Source of the DNA: Dyella sp. C9 | Lineage (GTDB): Bacteria > Pseudomonadota > Gammaproteobacteria > Xanthomonadales > Rhodanobacteraceae | Reading direction: 5' to 3' | Assembly: GCF_003332825.1 (NCBI RefSeq) | Contig: NZ_QIRF01000010.1 | Span: forward strand, 85,738-149,737 | DNA length: 64,000 nucleotides | Shown: in pieces, positions 8,333 to 16,155 of the stretch | How positions within the stretch are numbered: the first letter of the stretch is position 1 | Layout of the letters: every line of letters starts with the position of its first letter | Notes under the pieces: model-generated | The model's database searches: none | Seen by the model: the letters and a program-made list of their open reading frames with translations, nothing else | Told to the model about the DNA's origin: nothing | Position numbers and translations under genes: made by a program

Positions 8333-9454
8333 ATGTTGAAGCGCGCGTTGGTGGTCGGTGGTGGCATTGCGGGAACCTGCTGTGCCATCCAGCTTCGCAA
8401 GGCAGGGGTAGAGGTCGACCTGGTCGAGATCGACCCGCACTGGGGCGTGCTCGGCGCCGGCCTGACCATTACCGGGCCCACGCTGCGGGCGCTGCATGTG
8501 GTGGGTGTGCTCGACGAGGTCAAGGCGCTGGGCGCTACCTGGACCGGCGGCAAGGTACACGACCAGCAAGGCCGGCTGATCACCGAAATCCAGGTCGAGG
8601 CGCTGTCGCCCGAATTGCCGGCGACGGGCGGCATCCTGCGCCCGCTGCTGCACAAGGTGCTGGCCGAGCGCACCCGCGCCGTGGGCGTGAACGTGCGACT
8701 GGGCACCACGGTCACCGAGGTCACCATCACGGATGAACCTGCCGAGGCCAGCTTCAGCGACGGTACCCGTGGACGCTACGACCTGGTGGTGGGCGCCGAC
8801 GGCATCCACTCCGCCCTGCGCGGAATGATCCTGCCGGACGCACCGCGGCCGACCTTCACCGGCCAGGTGATCTATCGCCTGCTGGCGCGACGGCCCGAGG
8901 GCTTCGAGTGCAGCCATTTCTACATGGGGCGCGACATCAAGATCGGCTTCAATCCGGTCTCCGCCACGCACATGTACATGTTCCTGTTGCACCCGGCTCC
9001 GGACAAGCCCTGGGTTGACCCCAAGGACCAGCCGGCCCGCCTGCACGCGCTGATGGAAGGCTATGGCGGCATCGTGCCCGAGGTCCGCGCCACCGTGCTG
9101 GGCGAGAACGCCGCCTCCATCAACTACCGCCCGCTGGAAGTGATGCTGGTGCCGCGCCCCTGGTTCCGCGGGCGCGTGGTGCTGATCGGCGACACGGTCC
9201 ACGCCACGACCCCGCATCTTGCTTCCGGCGCGGGCATGGCCATCGAGGATGGCATCGTGCTCACCGAGGAGCTGCAACGTCACCCATCGGTGGGCGAGGC
9301 ATTGTTCGCCTTCCAGGAGCGGCGCTACGAGCGCTGCGCCGGCATCATCCGCAACTCGGTGCGACTGGGCCAGTTGGAGATGGAGCACGGCTCGCCGGTG
9401 GAGCATGGCAAGCTCATGGGCGAGTCGCTCAAGGCTTTGCGCGAACCCATCTGA
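8333..9454 (+). CDS. FAD-dependent aromatic-ring monooxygenase
   Basis: A 373-aa class A flavoprotein hydroxylase. Seen: N-terminal GGGIAG dinucleotide fold, the DG motif in VVGADGIHS near residue 160, and the GD motif in VLIGDTVHATTPHLASGAG near residue 285, which binds FAD and NAD(P)H. The family hydroxylates phenols or related rings using NAD(P)H and oxygen. ATG at 8333 is preferred over GTG at 8321, since GGAG lies at the right distance upstream. It is the last gene of the plus-strand run and so likely acts just before the dioxygenase. No membrane segment or signal is present. Confidence 0.92.
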   Translation: MLKRALVVGGGIAGTCCAIQLRKAGVEVDLVEIDPHWGVLGAGLTITGPTLRALHVVGVLDEVKALGATWTGGKVHDQQGRLITEIQVEALSPELPATGGILRPLLHKVLAERTRAVGVNVRLGTTVTEVTITDEPAEASFSDGTRGRYDLVVGADGIHSALRGMILPDAPRPTFTGQVIYRLLARRPEGFECSHFYMGRDIKIGFNPVSATHMYMFLLHPAPDKPWVDPKDQPARLHALMEGYGGIVPEVRATVLGENAASINYRPLEVMLVPRPWFRGRVVLIGDTVHATTPHLASGAGMAIEDGIVLTEELQRHPSVGEALFAFQERRYERCAGIIRNSVRLGQLEMEHGSPVEHGKLMGESLKALREPI

Positions 9455-9595
9455 GGCAGGCCGCCGGTGTTCGCAGGCTCGGTCGCACTGCGCGCGGCCA
9501 TCTGCCCGCATCGGCATGATCCAGCACTTGCATGCCTGTGCCGGCATGGTTACCCTGCGCGTCCCTGTAACCCAGCCAAGAGGAGGAAACGACCC

Positions 9596-9643
9596 ATGAT
9601 TGTTGTTGTAGCCGCATCCTTCGCCGGGTCGTCGCGCGCCTGA
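9596..9643 (+). CDS. Putative 15-residue leader peptide
   Basis: The ORF encodes MIVVVAASFAGSSRA and is preceded by one of the strongest Shine-Dalgarno sequences in the window (AGAGGAGGAAAC, about 6 nt spacing). It ends 113 nt before the RsgA-like start, and the interval is filled with hairpins. The run Ile-Val-Val-Val-Ala-Ala recalls attenuator peptides, but no biosynthetic gene follows. It could also be the relic start of a lost gene. The strong ribosome site is direct observation; the leader function is inference. Confidence 0.45.
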   Translation: MIVVVAASFAGSSRA

Positions 9644-9650
9644 CCGCTTT

Positions 9651-9667
9651 GCCAGCACCTCGCTGGC
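9651..9667 (+). promoter_or_regulatory. Hairpin after the leader peptide
   Basis: The sequence GCCAGC-ACCTC-GCTGGC forms a perfect 6-bp stem with a 5-nt loop, starting 8 nt after the leader stop codon, where a ribosome stalled at the stop would sit. Confidence 0.35.
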
Positions 9668-9688
9668 GCGCCTCCGCTTTTCGCAACG

Positions 9689-9751
9689 CACCCTGGCGTC
9701 CTGCCCGGCCTCCGCTCCGGAGGGCCGTCGCTTCCCATGCTTCCCAGGGTG
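9689..9751 (+). promoter_or_regulatory. Nested stem-loop covering the RsgA-like ribosome site
   Basis: An outer stem pairs CACCCTGG (9689-9696) with CCAGGGTG (9744-9751) over 8 bp. It encloses an inner hairpin GGCCTCCG/CGGAGGGCC (9707-9726, one bulge). The right arm of the outer stem contains AGGGTG, the only plausible Shine-Dalgarno for the ATG at 9757. This suggests translational repression by structure; no U-tract follows, so it is not a typical terminator. Confidence 0.4.
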
Positions 9752-9756
9752 TCTTC

Positions 9757-10536
9757 ATGTCTTACAGGACGTTTTCGCTGCACCAGCTCGGCTGGCGTTC
9801 CGCGTACGCGCAACAACTGACGCTGGCGGATTTCGAGACCGGCTATCCGGCACGTGTCATGGCCGCGCATGGCGGCCGGCTAGACGTGTTGTCCTCGCGC
9901 GGTTCGGCCAGCCTGCCGTTCCCTGCGGAGCCGGTGGGCAACGATGTGGTCGTGGGTGACTGGATCTGGCTGGACGATGCCACCGATGGCGTGCTGCGCG
10001 TGCTGGCACGCCACTCGCGGGTGGCCCGCGTGCATGTCCAGGGCGGCCATCGCCGGCCCCCGGCCGCCGCCAACCTCGACGTGTTGTTCATCGTGTGGTC
10101 CTGCCAGGCCGAGTTCCAGCCCGCACGACTGCTGCGCTACCTCGCCCTCGCCAATGGTTCGGGCGTCACGCCGGTGGTGGTGGCCACGGGCGTCGATCGC
10201 GCGGGACGCGCCGAGCAGTTGGCCACGGCCGCGCGCGGCTTGCTGCCTTCGCTCGCGGTGGTGCATGCACCTTCGGGCTCGTCTGAAGGCCTGTCGGACC
10301 TGGCGCCCTGGCTGCTGCCCGGCCTTACCGTGGCGTTCGTCGGCACCGCCAGCGCCGGGCGCTCGCTGGTCATGCGTCGCGTGCTGGGTCCGGCGGGGGA
10401 TGCCCCACGGGCGGCGATGCTGCGCGGCATGCTGCCATCGCCTGCTGGTGCCTGGGTCATGGAGACGCCCGAGCTGCGCCAATGGTGCCTGGGCACCGCC
10501 GAGCCTGTTCCGGATGCGGTGTTCGAGGCAGCCTAG
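9757..10536 (+). CDS. Degenerate RsgA-like protein (probable pseudo-GTPase)
   Basis: A 259-aa protein matching ribosome-assembly GTPase RsgA in its OB-fold part (about 1-85, with LGW, PARVMAAHGG and a GDWIWL turn) and in the start of the GTPase part (NLDVLFIVWSCQAEFQPARL, about 110-130). The GTPase motifs are eroded: NKxD is read as TGVD, the P-loop as GTASAGRS with Arg for Lys, and DTPG as METPE. The C-terminal Cys/His zinc domain of RsgA is missing, since real RsgA is about 330-370 aa. The frame is intact, so the gene is not a simple pseudogene. It probably cannot hydrolyse GTP normally and may bind ribosomes or be evolving to a new role. A true RsgA should exist elsewhere. Confidence 0.75.
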   Translation: MSYRTFSLHQLGWRSAYAQQLTLADFETGYPARVMAAHGGRLDVLSSRGSASLPFPAEPVGNDVVVGDWIWLDDATDGVLRVLARHSRVARVHVQGGHRRPPAAANLDVLFIVWSCQAEFQPARLLRYLALANGSGVTPVVVATGVDRAGRAEQLATAARGLLPSLAVVHAPSGSSEGLSDLAPWLLPGLTVAFVGTASAGRSLVMRRVLGPAGDAPRAAMLRGMLPSPAGAWVMETPELRQWCLGTAEPVPDAVFEAA

Positions 10537-10657
10537 CGCGGGTCGTCCTGCCCGTTTCGCGACGCCGTATCACGAAGGATTCGCGACAACCCCGTACACT
10601 AGCGTGGCCGTTGCAAGCGTTGGCGCTGCCGCGCCATGACCAACGGGACAGACCACG

Positions 10658-11179
10658 GTGACACTGACCATTCGAGACATCCGCCCTGACGAGTTCGATG
10701 CGTTGGGCCAGTTGCTGGTCCAGGTGTATGCAGGGCTGGAAGGCTTCCCGTCGCCGCAGGAACAGCCGCGCTACTACGAGATGCTGGCACGCATCGGTGA
10801 GTTCACCACCCGGAAGCACGCACGCGTGCTGGTGGCGGTGGACGAGGACCTCCTGTTTGGCGGTGTGGTCTATTTCGGCGACATGGCCGAATACGGATCA
10901 GGCGGTATGGCCACGACGTTGACCAATGCGTCGGGTTTGCGCTTGCTTGGCGTCGCGCCATGGGCGCGCGGCCGGGGCCTGGGCCGCAAGCTCACCGAAG
11001 CCTGCATTGGGTTCGCCCGCGAGCAAGGCCGTGCGCATGTGGTGTTGCACAGCACTGAAGCCATGCGCGTGGCGTGGGGCATGTACGAGCGCATGGGTTT
11101 CCAGCGTGCGCCCGACCTGGATTTCATGCAGTCGGCCCTGCCGGTGTTCGGCTTCAGGCTGGAGCTGCCTGAGGCATGA
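10658..11179 (+). CDS. GNAT family N-acetyltransferase
   Basis: A 173-aa protein with the GNAT fold. Seen: motif A with the acetyl-CoA pyrophosphate loop RGRGLGR (about residue 110) after the strand LRLLGVAPWA, a C-terminal motif B segment MYERMGFQRA, and an N-terminal IRDIRPDEFDAL typical of the family. GTG at 10658 is the start, about 13 nt after GGGACAG. The substrate is unknown. It lies alone between the RsgA-like and GFA genes on the same strand, with 121 and 37 nt spacers. Confidence 0.88.
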   Translation: MTLTIRDIRPDEFDALGQLLVQVYAGLEGFPSPQEQPRYYEMLARIGEFTTRKHARVLVAVDEDLLFGGVVYFGDMAEYGSGGMATTLTNASGLRLLGVAPWARGRGLGRKLTEACIGFAREQGRAHVVLHSTEAMRVAWGMYERMGFQRAPDLDFMQSALPVFGFRLELPEA

Positions 11180-11216
11180 GTCCGATTCCCTTTCGCGTTT
11201 CGCGGAGCCTTTGCAC

Positions 11217-11612
11217 ATGACCCAGCGCGTCGCCACCTGCAGCTGCCGACAATTGATGTTGCGCACCGACGAGGAGCCGTTGCGCATCTCCATCTGCCAT
11301 TGCCGTGCCTGCCAGCGACGCACCGGCAGCGCATTCGGCGTGCAGGCACGGTTTCATGAAGATCGCGTGGTGATCCGTGGCAAGGCCACGCAGTACGTGC
11401 GCATGGGCGATTCGGGCGGTTCGGCCACGTTTCATTTCTGCCCCGTGTGCGGCGCGACGCTCTATTACCAGCTCGAAGAGGCGCCTGGACTGATCGGCGT
11501 TCCGGTCGGTGCGTTCGTCCGGCAGGATTTCGATGCACCGGAAGTCTCGGTGTTCGAGGAATGCATGCAGCCCTGGATACGACTGCCCGACGGCATCGAG
11601 CACGTGTATTGA
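11217..11612 (+). CDS. GFA family (CENP-V/Gfa domain) zinc protein
   Basis: A 131-aa protein of the family named for glutathione-dependent formaldehyde-activating enzyme. Zinc-site Cys residues are visible in CSC (near 9-11), CHCRACQRRTGS (near 28-39) and CPVCG (near 78-82). A weak ribosome site (CGGAGCC) precedes the ATG at 11217. Most members are of unknown function, and detoxification of formaldehyde is unproven for this type. It follows the GNAT gene by 37 nt and may be cotranscribed with it. Confidence 0.85.
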   Translation: MTQRVATCSCRQLMLRTDEEPLRISICHCRACQRRTGSAFGVQARFHEDRVVIRGKATQYVRMGDSGGSATFHFCPVCGATLYYQLEEAPGLIGVPVGAFVRQDFDAPEVSVFEECMQPWIRLPDGIEHVY

Positions 11613-11621
11613 TGCCGCTGT

Positions 11622-11645
11622 CGCGCAGACACGCGTGTCTGCGCG
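11622..11645. repeat. Perfect 24-bp palindrome
   Basis: The half-site CGCGCAGACACG (11622-11633) is followed directly by its exact reverse complement. It starts 9 nt past the GFA stop and can form a strong stem at the RNA level, so it may stabilise or end that transcript. No U-run follows on the plus strand. Confidence 0.45.
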
Positions 11646-11718
11646 CGTGCGACAGCGAGCGGCGTCATTCGACTGTAAAAAAAGCGCACTGCATCACGTA
11701 AGCGCAAGATATTGCTCA

Positions 11719-11745
11719 TAAAGGAAGCCCCTGCCGAGCCGATAC
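11719..11745 (+). promoter_or_regulatory. Sigma-28 (FliA) promoter for the chemoreceptor gene
   Basis: TAAA (11719-11722), exactly 15 nt, then GCCGATAC (11738-11745). The flagellar sigma-28 consensus is TAAA-N15-GCCGATAA, so this matches in spacing and in 11 of 12 core bases. It lies about 40 nt before the receptor start codon. The receptor is therefore expected to be a late flagellar-class gene. Confidence 0.8.
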
Positions 11746-11785
11746 CTCCCCATGGGGGGTGATCACCCTCGGTAGGGGAATCATC

Positions 11786-13471
11786 ATGCGTTTTACCGTT
11801 CGTCTGAAGATCGTATCGGCCATGGGCATTGCCTTGGCCATTGCCCTGGTCGTGGGGCTGGTTGGCTTGTTCGGGGTGCGTGCCACCTACCGGCTGGTCG
11901 ACGACATGTACCGCACCAACGTGCTGGCCATCGTCGCGGTAAGCGACGTGCGCTCGGCCATCGTGGATGACAGGCTCGCCCTCAATCGCTCGCTGATCGA
12001 TCCGAAGCAGCGTGACGTGGTCAAGAAGACCACGGCAGACCAAGTGAAGCTGATGGCGGCATGGAAGCGCTACTACCCGGCCATGGTTTCTTCGGATGCG
12101 GAGCGCAAGGTCGCGCAGGATTTCGAGTCGCTGCGCGTGCAGGTGGGGCCGCTGGTGCAGCACGAAGCGGAATTGCTCGATGCCGGCAAGACCGATGAGG
12201 CACGTGTGCTGCACGTCGGTGAGGTGGCCGATGGCATGACGCGTGCGACCGCGGCGATCGACCAGCTGATCACCATCAACGAGAAGCAGTCCGAAGGCTC
12301 CGCAGCCGAGGCTGCGCAGCGCTTTGCGCACACCTGGAAGCTCTCGCTGGCCATCCTCGTGCTGGCCGTGCTGGTGCTGCTGGTGGTGGCGATCGCGTTG
12401 ATCCGCGCGGTGACGCGCCCCTTGAACCAGGCACGCGAACTGGCCGGCGCGATCCAGCAGGGACGGCTCAACAACGGCACGGCCATTACCGGCAACGACG
12501 AGTTCAGTGACACCTTGCGCTCGCTGGACGAAATGGATCGCCAGCTCACCACCATCGTCACCCAGGTGCGCGACGTGGCCGAGCAGGTCACCGCTGCGGC
12601 GCGCGACCTGTCGCAGGGCAACGATGACCTTTCGCAGCGCACGCAGGAACAGGCCAGCTCGCTTGAGGAAACCGCCGCTTCGATGGAGGAGCTGTCGGCC
12701 ACGGTGAAGCAGAACGCCGAAGGCGCCGGACAGGCGCGCGAGATGGCGTTGCGCATGCGCAAGCGTGCCGAAGAGGGTCGCGACATTGCAGGTTCGGCCG
12801 TGGGCGCGATGCAGGCGATCACCGATGCCAGCCGCGAAGTCGGCGAGATCGTGGGCATGATCGACGAGATCGCTTTCCAGACGAACCTGCTCGCACTCAA
12901 CGCCGCGGTGGAAGCAGCACGCGCCGGCGAACAGGGACGCGGCTTTGCGGTGGTCGCCACCGAAGTGCGCAATCTCGCCCAGCGCAGCGGCAGCGCAGCC
13001 AAGAGCATCAAGGCGCTGATCCAGGACACCACCGACAAGGTCGCCGAAGGCGCCTCGCTGGTGCAGCGCACCGGCACCGCGCTCAACGACATCGCCGGCG
13101 ACGTGCGGGAGGTCAGCACGATCATCGAAGTGATCGCGGCAGCATCGGAGGAGCAGTCCGCCGGCATCGGCCAGGTCAACAACGCGGTGGTGACGCTGGA
13201 CGAAGTGACCCAGCAGAATGCCGCGCTGGTCGAGGAAGCCAGCGCCGCCAGCCGCAATACGCTGGACCTGTCGCAGGTGCTGATGAACGAAGTGGCCTAC
13301 TTCACTCTGCAGGGTGAAGTCGCGACGGAGCGCCCGCACGTTGTGGCCGCCCATGCCGCAGCGCCTCGCGCCATGCCCGCCAAGGCGGCGGTACCGCCTG
13401 CGACGCCGGCAGCACGGCCGCGGCCCGAGCCCACGCTGACCACGGCCGGGGACGCCTGGACCGAGTTCTGA
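11786..13471 (+). CDS. Methyl-accepting chemotaxis protein with C-terminal CheR-type pentapeptide
   Basis: A 561-aa chemoreceptor. Seen: TM1 (about 7-30), a periplasmic four-helix-type sensor domain (about 31-188), TM2 (about 190-213), a HAMP domain, the coiled-coil methylation and signalling domain with hairpin tip [20 protein letters not shown], a Pro/Ala linker and the terminus AWTEF. AWTEF fits the xWxxF tether used by CheR and CheB in Tar/Tsr-like receptors. Start at 11786 (ribosome site TAGGGGAAT) precedes the first helix directly; the longer in-frame start at 11759 adds nine atypical residues. A sigma-28 promoter lies just upstream. No che genes are nearby. The ligand is unknown; the sensor resembles a 4HB_MCP domain. 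Confidence 0.93.
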   Translation: MRFTVRLKIVSAMGIALAIALVVGLVGLFGVRATYRLVDDMYRTNVLAIVAVSDVRSAIVDDRLALNRSLIDPKQRDVVKKTTADQVKLMAAWKRYYPAMVSSDAERKVAQDFESLRVQVGPLVQHEAELLDAGKTDEARVLHVGEVADGMTRATAAIDQLITINEKQSEGSAAEAAQRFAHTWKLSLAILVLAVLVLLVVAIALIRAVTRPLNQARELAGAIQQGRLNNGTAITGNDEFSDTLRSLDEMDRQLTTIVTQVRDVAEQVTAAARDLSQGNDDLSQRTQEQASSLEETAASMEELSATVKQNAEGAGQAREMALRMRKRAEEGRDIAGSAVGAMQAITDASREVGEIVGMIDEIAFQTNLLALNAAVEAARAGEQGRGFAVVATEVRNLAQRSGSAAKSIKALIQDTTDKVAEGASLVQRTGTALNDIAGDVREVSTIIEVIAAASEEQSAGIGQVNNAVVTLDEVTQQNAALVEEASAASRNTLDLSQVLMNEVAYFTLQGEVATERPHVVAAHAAAPRAMPAKAAVPPATPAARPRPEPTLTTAGDAWTEF

Positions 13472-13491
13472 CGCTAGCCCACGTGTCGTTC

Positions 13492-13523
13492 AACCCATGG
13501 GGCGCTCATGCGTTCCATGGGTT
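13492..13523 (+). terminator. Possible terminator of the chemoreceptor gene
   Basis: AACCCATGG (13492-13500) pairs with CCATGGGTT (13515-13523) over a 14-nt loop and is followed by T residues. The loop is long and the T-run short, so efficiency is uncertain. Confidence 0.4.
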
Positions 13524-13532
13524 TCTACGTCA

Positions 13533-13808
13533 ATGAAGACGCGGTTCGAGCTCGGGGAAGCCAGGCAGGCCAAAGAATACGATCATTGGGCGAAAATCCG
13601 TGGACAGGGCATGCTCCGGTATGTGCTGCTGAGGGGCGTGCTGTTCTACGGAATCCCCATGTTCATGGTGATGACCTACCTGATCCCCCATCCGCGCATC
13701 TCCACCGCCCAGTCCGTCGCCCTCTGGGCCCTGGCTGGCGCCGGCTACGGCATCGGCATGTGGATGGTGCAGGAGCGGCGTTTCCGCAAGGTGGCTGGCC
13801 GCGCCTGA
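13533..13808 (+). CDS. Small two-helix membrane protein, unknown function
   Basis: A 91-aa protein starting MKTRFELGEARQ. A hydrophilic N-terminal 27 residues is followed by TM1 (about 30-48, GVLFYGIPMFMVMTYLI), a short turn with a Pro, TM2 (about 56-74, ALWALAGAGYGIGMWM), and a basic tail ERRFRK. Both ends should be cytoplasmic under the positive-inside rule. No family was recognised. It stands alone between the chemoreceptor and the sulfatase-like gene. Confidence 0.65.
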   Translation: MKTRFELGEARQAKEYDHWAKIRGQGMLRYVLLRGVLFYGIPMFMVMTYLIPHPRISTAQSVALWALAGAGYGIGMWMVQERRFRKVAGRA

Positions 13809-13843
13809 GCGACGCGAGATCATGCGGTTGGTGTTTGCCTGCT

Positions 13844-13878
13844 GGCGCATCAGCCCCCGATGGCGGGGCTGAAGCGCC
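13844..13878 (+). terminator. Strong hairpin after the small membrane protein
   Basis: GGCGC-A-TCAGCCCC pairs with GGGGCTGA-A-GCGCC, a 13-bp stem with one A-A mismatch and a 7-nt loop. No T-run follows, so it is either a factor-assisted terminator or an RNA-stability element. Confidence 0.4.
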
Positions 13879-14052
13879 GTGCGCGGACAGCGTGGGGAAT
13901 CTTGCTTGAGGCTGACACTTTTGTGAAGATTGGCCAGGGACGTGGGGGCTGCCTGGCGTAAGCACATCTGACTCACGCGCGTTACCGCGTATGGGGCGCT
14001 GAACGGCGACCGGAAGCCAAACGTGCCGACAGCGTGACGAATCAGGGGTGAT

Positions 14053-15846
14053 ATGACCACTTCACAAGGCAAGGCGATCCTCAAGATCGCATCTGCTTTC
14101 CTACTGCTCCCGGTTGCTGCGTGGGTCATGGATCGCCTCTCGCTCGGGGTGACGCTGGACAGCAACCTGTTCTCGACGACCTATTGGCTCAGCAGTCTGC
14201 CTGTACTGATCTTGCTGGCCGCGATGATCCTGCTGAGTCGGCGTGTGCTGCTGTCAGCCGCGATTATGCTGTCGCTGCTCGCGATGCTCTTCCTGGCCAA
14301 CTACCTCAAGATCCGCTATCTCGCGGTGACGTTGATGCCGGCCGACTACTTTCTTTTGAGAGATCTGGATGAAAGTACGATCGCGCTGTTTACCCGGTAT
14401 CTCAACAACCCTGCCGGGGTGATGGGCGCCATCGCGGTGGTCGCACTGTTGGTCGGCCTGGCTCGCTGGGATCGCCCCGTATTCTCTGGCCACCGCTATC
14501 TTCGCGCGTTCATGCTGATAGCTACGCTAGCCGCGGGATATGTCTCGCTCGTCTCCCCGTGGAGCGAACGGATCTATTCCGTCGAGCGCCTGAAGGTCGT
14601 TCCAGGCCAGTCCCGGGTCACGCAATATCAGGCTGGCCTCATAGCCGGCCTGGTCCAGGCTGCACATGTCATTGGCCGGGCTTTTGACGAACCCATCGAT
14701 CGGCATGCGGCCAACGAGCTTTTTGTTCGTTTTGGTGGAAGTGAACTGCCAACAAGTGAACATGCATCAGCATCGCGCCCGGATGTGATCGTCATTCAAA
14801 GCGAGTCCTTCTTCAATCCGGACGTGATTAGCCAGGTTTCCGATACGCAAGCGTTGCTGCCCAATTTGCGCGAGGCGGAACGAACAGGTGCCGGAGGAAC
14901 CCTGCTGGTTCCCACCTTCGGCGGTGGAACCATTCGCACGGAGTTCGAGGTGCTGACCGGCATACCGCTCGCCGCTTACGCGAGAGTGCAGTTTCCATAT
15001 CTGCAATTTGGCGGTTCGGACATTCCCGGCCTTGCCCGATTGTTCTCTGGCAATGGTTACGAGACCGTCGTCGTTCACGGTAACAGCGGTACCTTCTGGA
15101 ATCGAAGACAGGCCATCCATGCGCTCGGGTTTGACCGATTCGTTACGGCTTCGGAATTCGATAAAAAGGCATATCGCGATGGTTGGTATCTATCCGACCA
15201 CTCCATGACCGATGAAATCATCGGTCAGCTCGGGCACGGGGATAGGCCGCACTTCATTTTTGCCATCAGCATCGAGGCTCACGGCCCCTATCTCGGCGCG
15301 CCCCGTAGCGAGGGCATGCTGCATCGTTCACCTGCGGCACCCGCCGCATTCTCGCCGGATGCTCGCGACGAGTACTCGCGTTACGCGTATCACATTGCGA
15401 ATGCAGATCAGGAGCTCGGGCGCCTTTGGTCATACTTGCGGCAACGGCAACGCCCATTCGTTCTGGTCTTCTATGGCGATCATCTGCCTCCTTTCCAGGA
15501 TGTCTACCGGGAGGCCACGTTTCGCGATGGCCGTGCAGCCAGCGTGCATGGAACGCCATGGATCATGCTTGGCAGTGATGTGACGGCATCCCCCCGCAAG
15601 CAGATCTATGCCTGGATGCTACCGGACGAGGTGCTTCGAGCGGCGGGATTGAAGGACAGCCCTTATTTGTCAGTAGCCCACGCCGCCGGTCAAGCGCTCA
15701 TCGATTCGCCGGCACCGGCGCAGTCTTCCGATGCTTTGAGGCATGCGCTGTATTCGGCGGCACGCCTCGATTTCAATGGTGAGTTGGACTCCACCATCTC
15801 AAGCGGCACAGGCGCAAAGGCTGCAGCTACCGAAAAGGGCCCGTGA
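14053..15846 (+). CDS. LTA synthase-like membrane sulfatase/phosphoglycerol transferase
   Basis: A 597-aa protein with about five N-terminal transmembrane helices (residues 10-165) and a large periplasmic sulfatase-fold domain (about 235-540). Seen: VIQSESFFNPD with the metal Glu, GGGTIRTEFEVLTG with the predicted catalytic Thr, SIEAHGPY, and VFYGDHLPPF with metal Asp and His. These match LtaS, OpgB and related enzymes that move phosphoglycerol or phosphoethanolamine groups to glycans or lipids. In Gram-negatives it could modify periplasmic glucans, LPS or a capsule. The gene is visibly less GC-rich than its neighbours and uses more A/T-ending codons, which suggests transfer. The ribosome site is GGGGTGAT. 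Confidence 0.85.
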   Translation: MTTSQGKAILKIASAFLLLPVAAWVMDRLSLGVTLDSNLFSTTYWLSSLPVLILLAAMILLSRRVLLSAAIMLSLLAMLFLANYLKIRYLAVTLMPADYFLLRDLDESTIALFTRYLNNPAGVMGAIAVVALLVGLARWDRPVFSGHRYLRAFMLIATLAAGYVSLVSPWSERIYSVERLKVVPGQSRVTQYQAGLIAGLVQAAHVIGRAFDEPIDRHAANELFVRFGGSELPTSEHASASRPDVIVIQSESFFNPDVISQVSDTQALLPNLREAERTGAGGTLLVPTFGGGTIRTEFEVLTGIPLAAYARVQFPYLQFGGSDIPGLARLFSGNGYETVVVHGNSGTFWNRRQAIHALGFDRFVTASEFDKKAYRDGWYLSDHSMTDEIIGQLGHGDRPHFIFAISIEAHGPYLGAPRSEGMLHRSPAAPAAFSPDARDEYSRYAYHIANADQELGRLWSYLRQRQRPFVLVFYGDHLPPFQDVYREATFRDGRAASVHGTPWIMLGSDVTASPRKQIYAWMLPDEVLRAAGLKDSPYLSVAHAAGQALIDSPAPAQSSDALRHALYSAARLDFNGELDSTISSGTGAKAAATEKGP

Positions 15847-16155
15847 TATAGCCCCGGCTTCGGGGCGAGTCAGCGCCATTTTCACCACAAGCGTAAAGTC
15901 CGCGCCGCTACCTTTAAGCCTGAACAGTGCCTGTGTTCACGCTCGGTTTCATCCCTTCGGCGCATGTTCGAGGAGTGACGCGGCCGGTTTTCCACAGGCG
16001 GCGCTTTTGTCGTGTCCGTGCGTGGTGATTCGCGCGGGTCGAGGTCTCAAGCCCTTTGCGTTTGCTTGACGCTTTGGACGGATACTCCCGATGGCGTACC
16101 CGTTCCGTGCAGGGGCGGTTGGCGTGTGCGCGCCGCCAACGAGAGGAGACAGACC
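15847..16155. other. Intergenic region with a possible short terminator
   Basis: A gap of about 310 nt. A small hairpin GCCCCG-GCTT-CGGGGC (about 15853-15868) right after the sulfatase-like gene may end its transcript. One DnaA-box-like TTTTCCACA lies at 15988-15996. The last 15 nt hold the strong ribosome site GAGAGGAGACAG of the lipoprotein gene. No other gene was seen. Confidence 0.45.

Larger units (their letters stand above)
9455..9756 (+). other. Leader region before the RsgA-like gene
   Basis: A gap of about 300 nt. The first 140 nt show no recognisable feature. The rest holds a strong ribosome site, a 15-codon leader ORF and two hairpin systems, annotated separately. No strong promoter was recognised. 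Confidence 0.5.
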
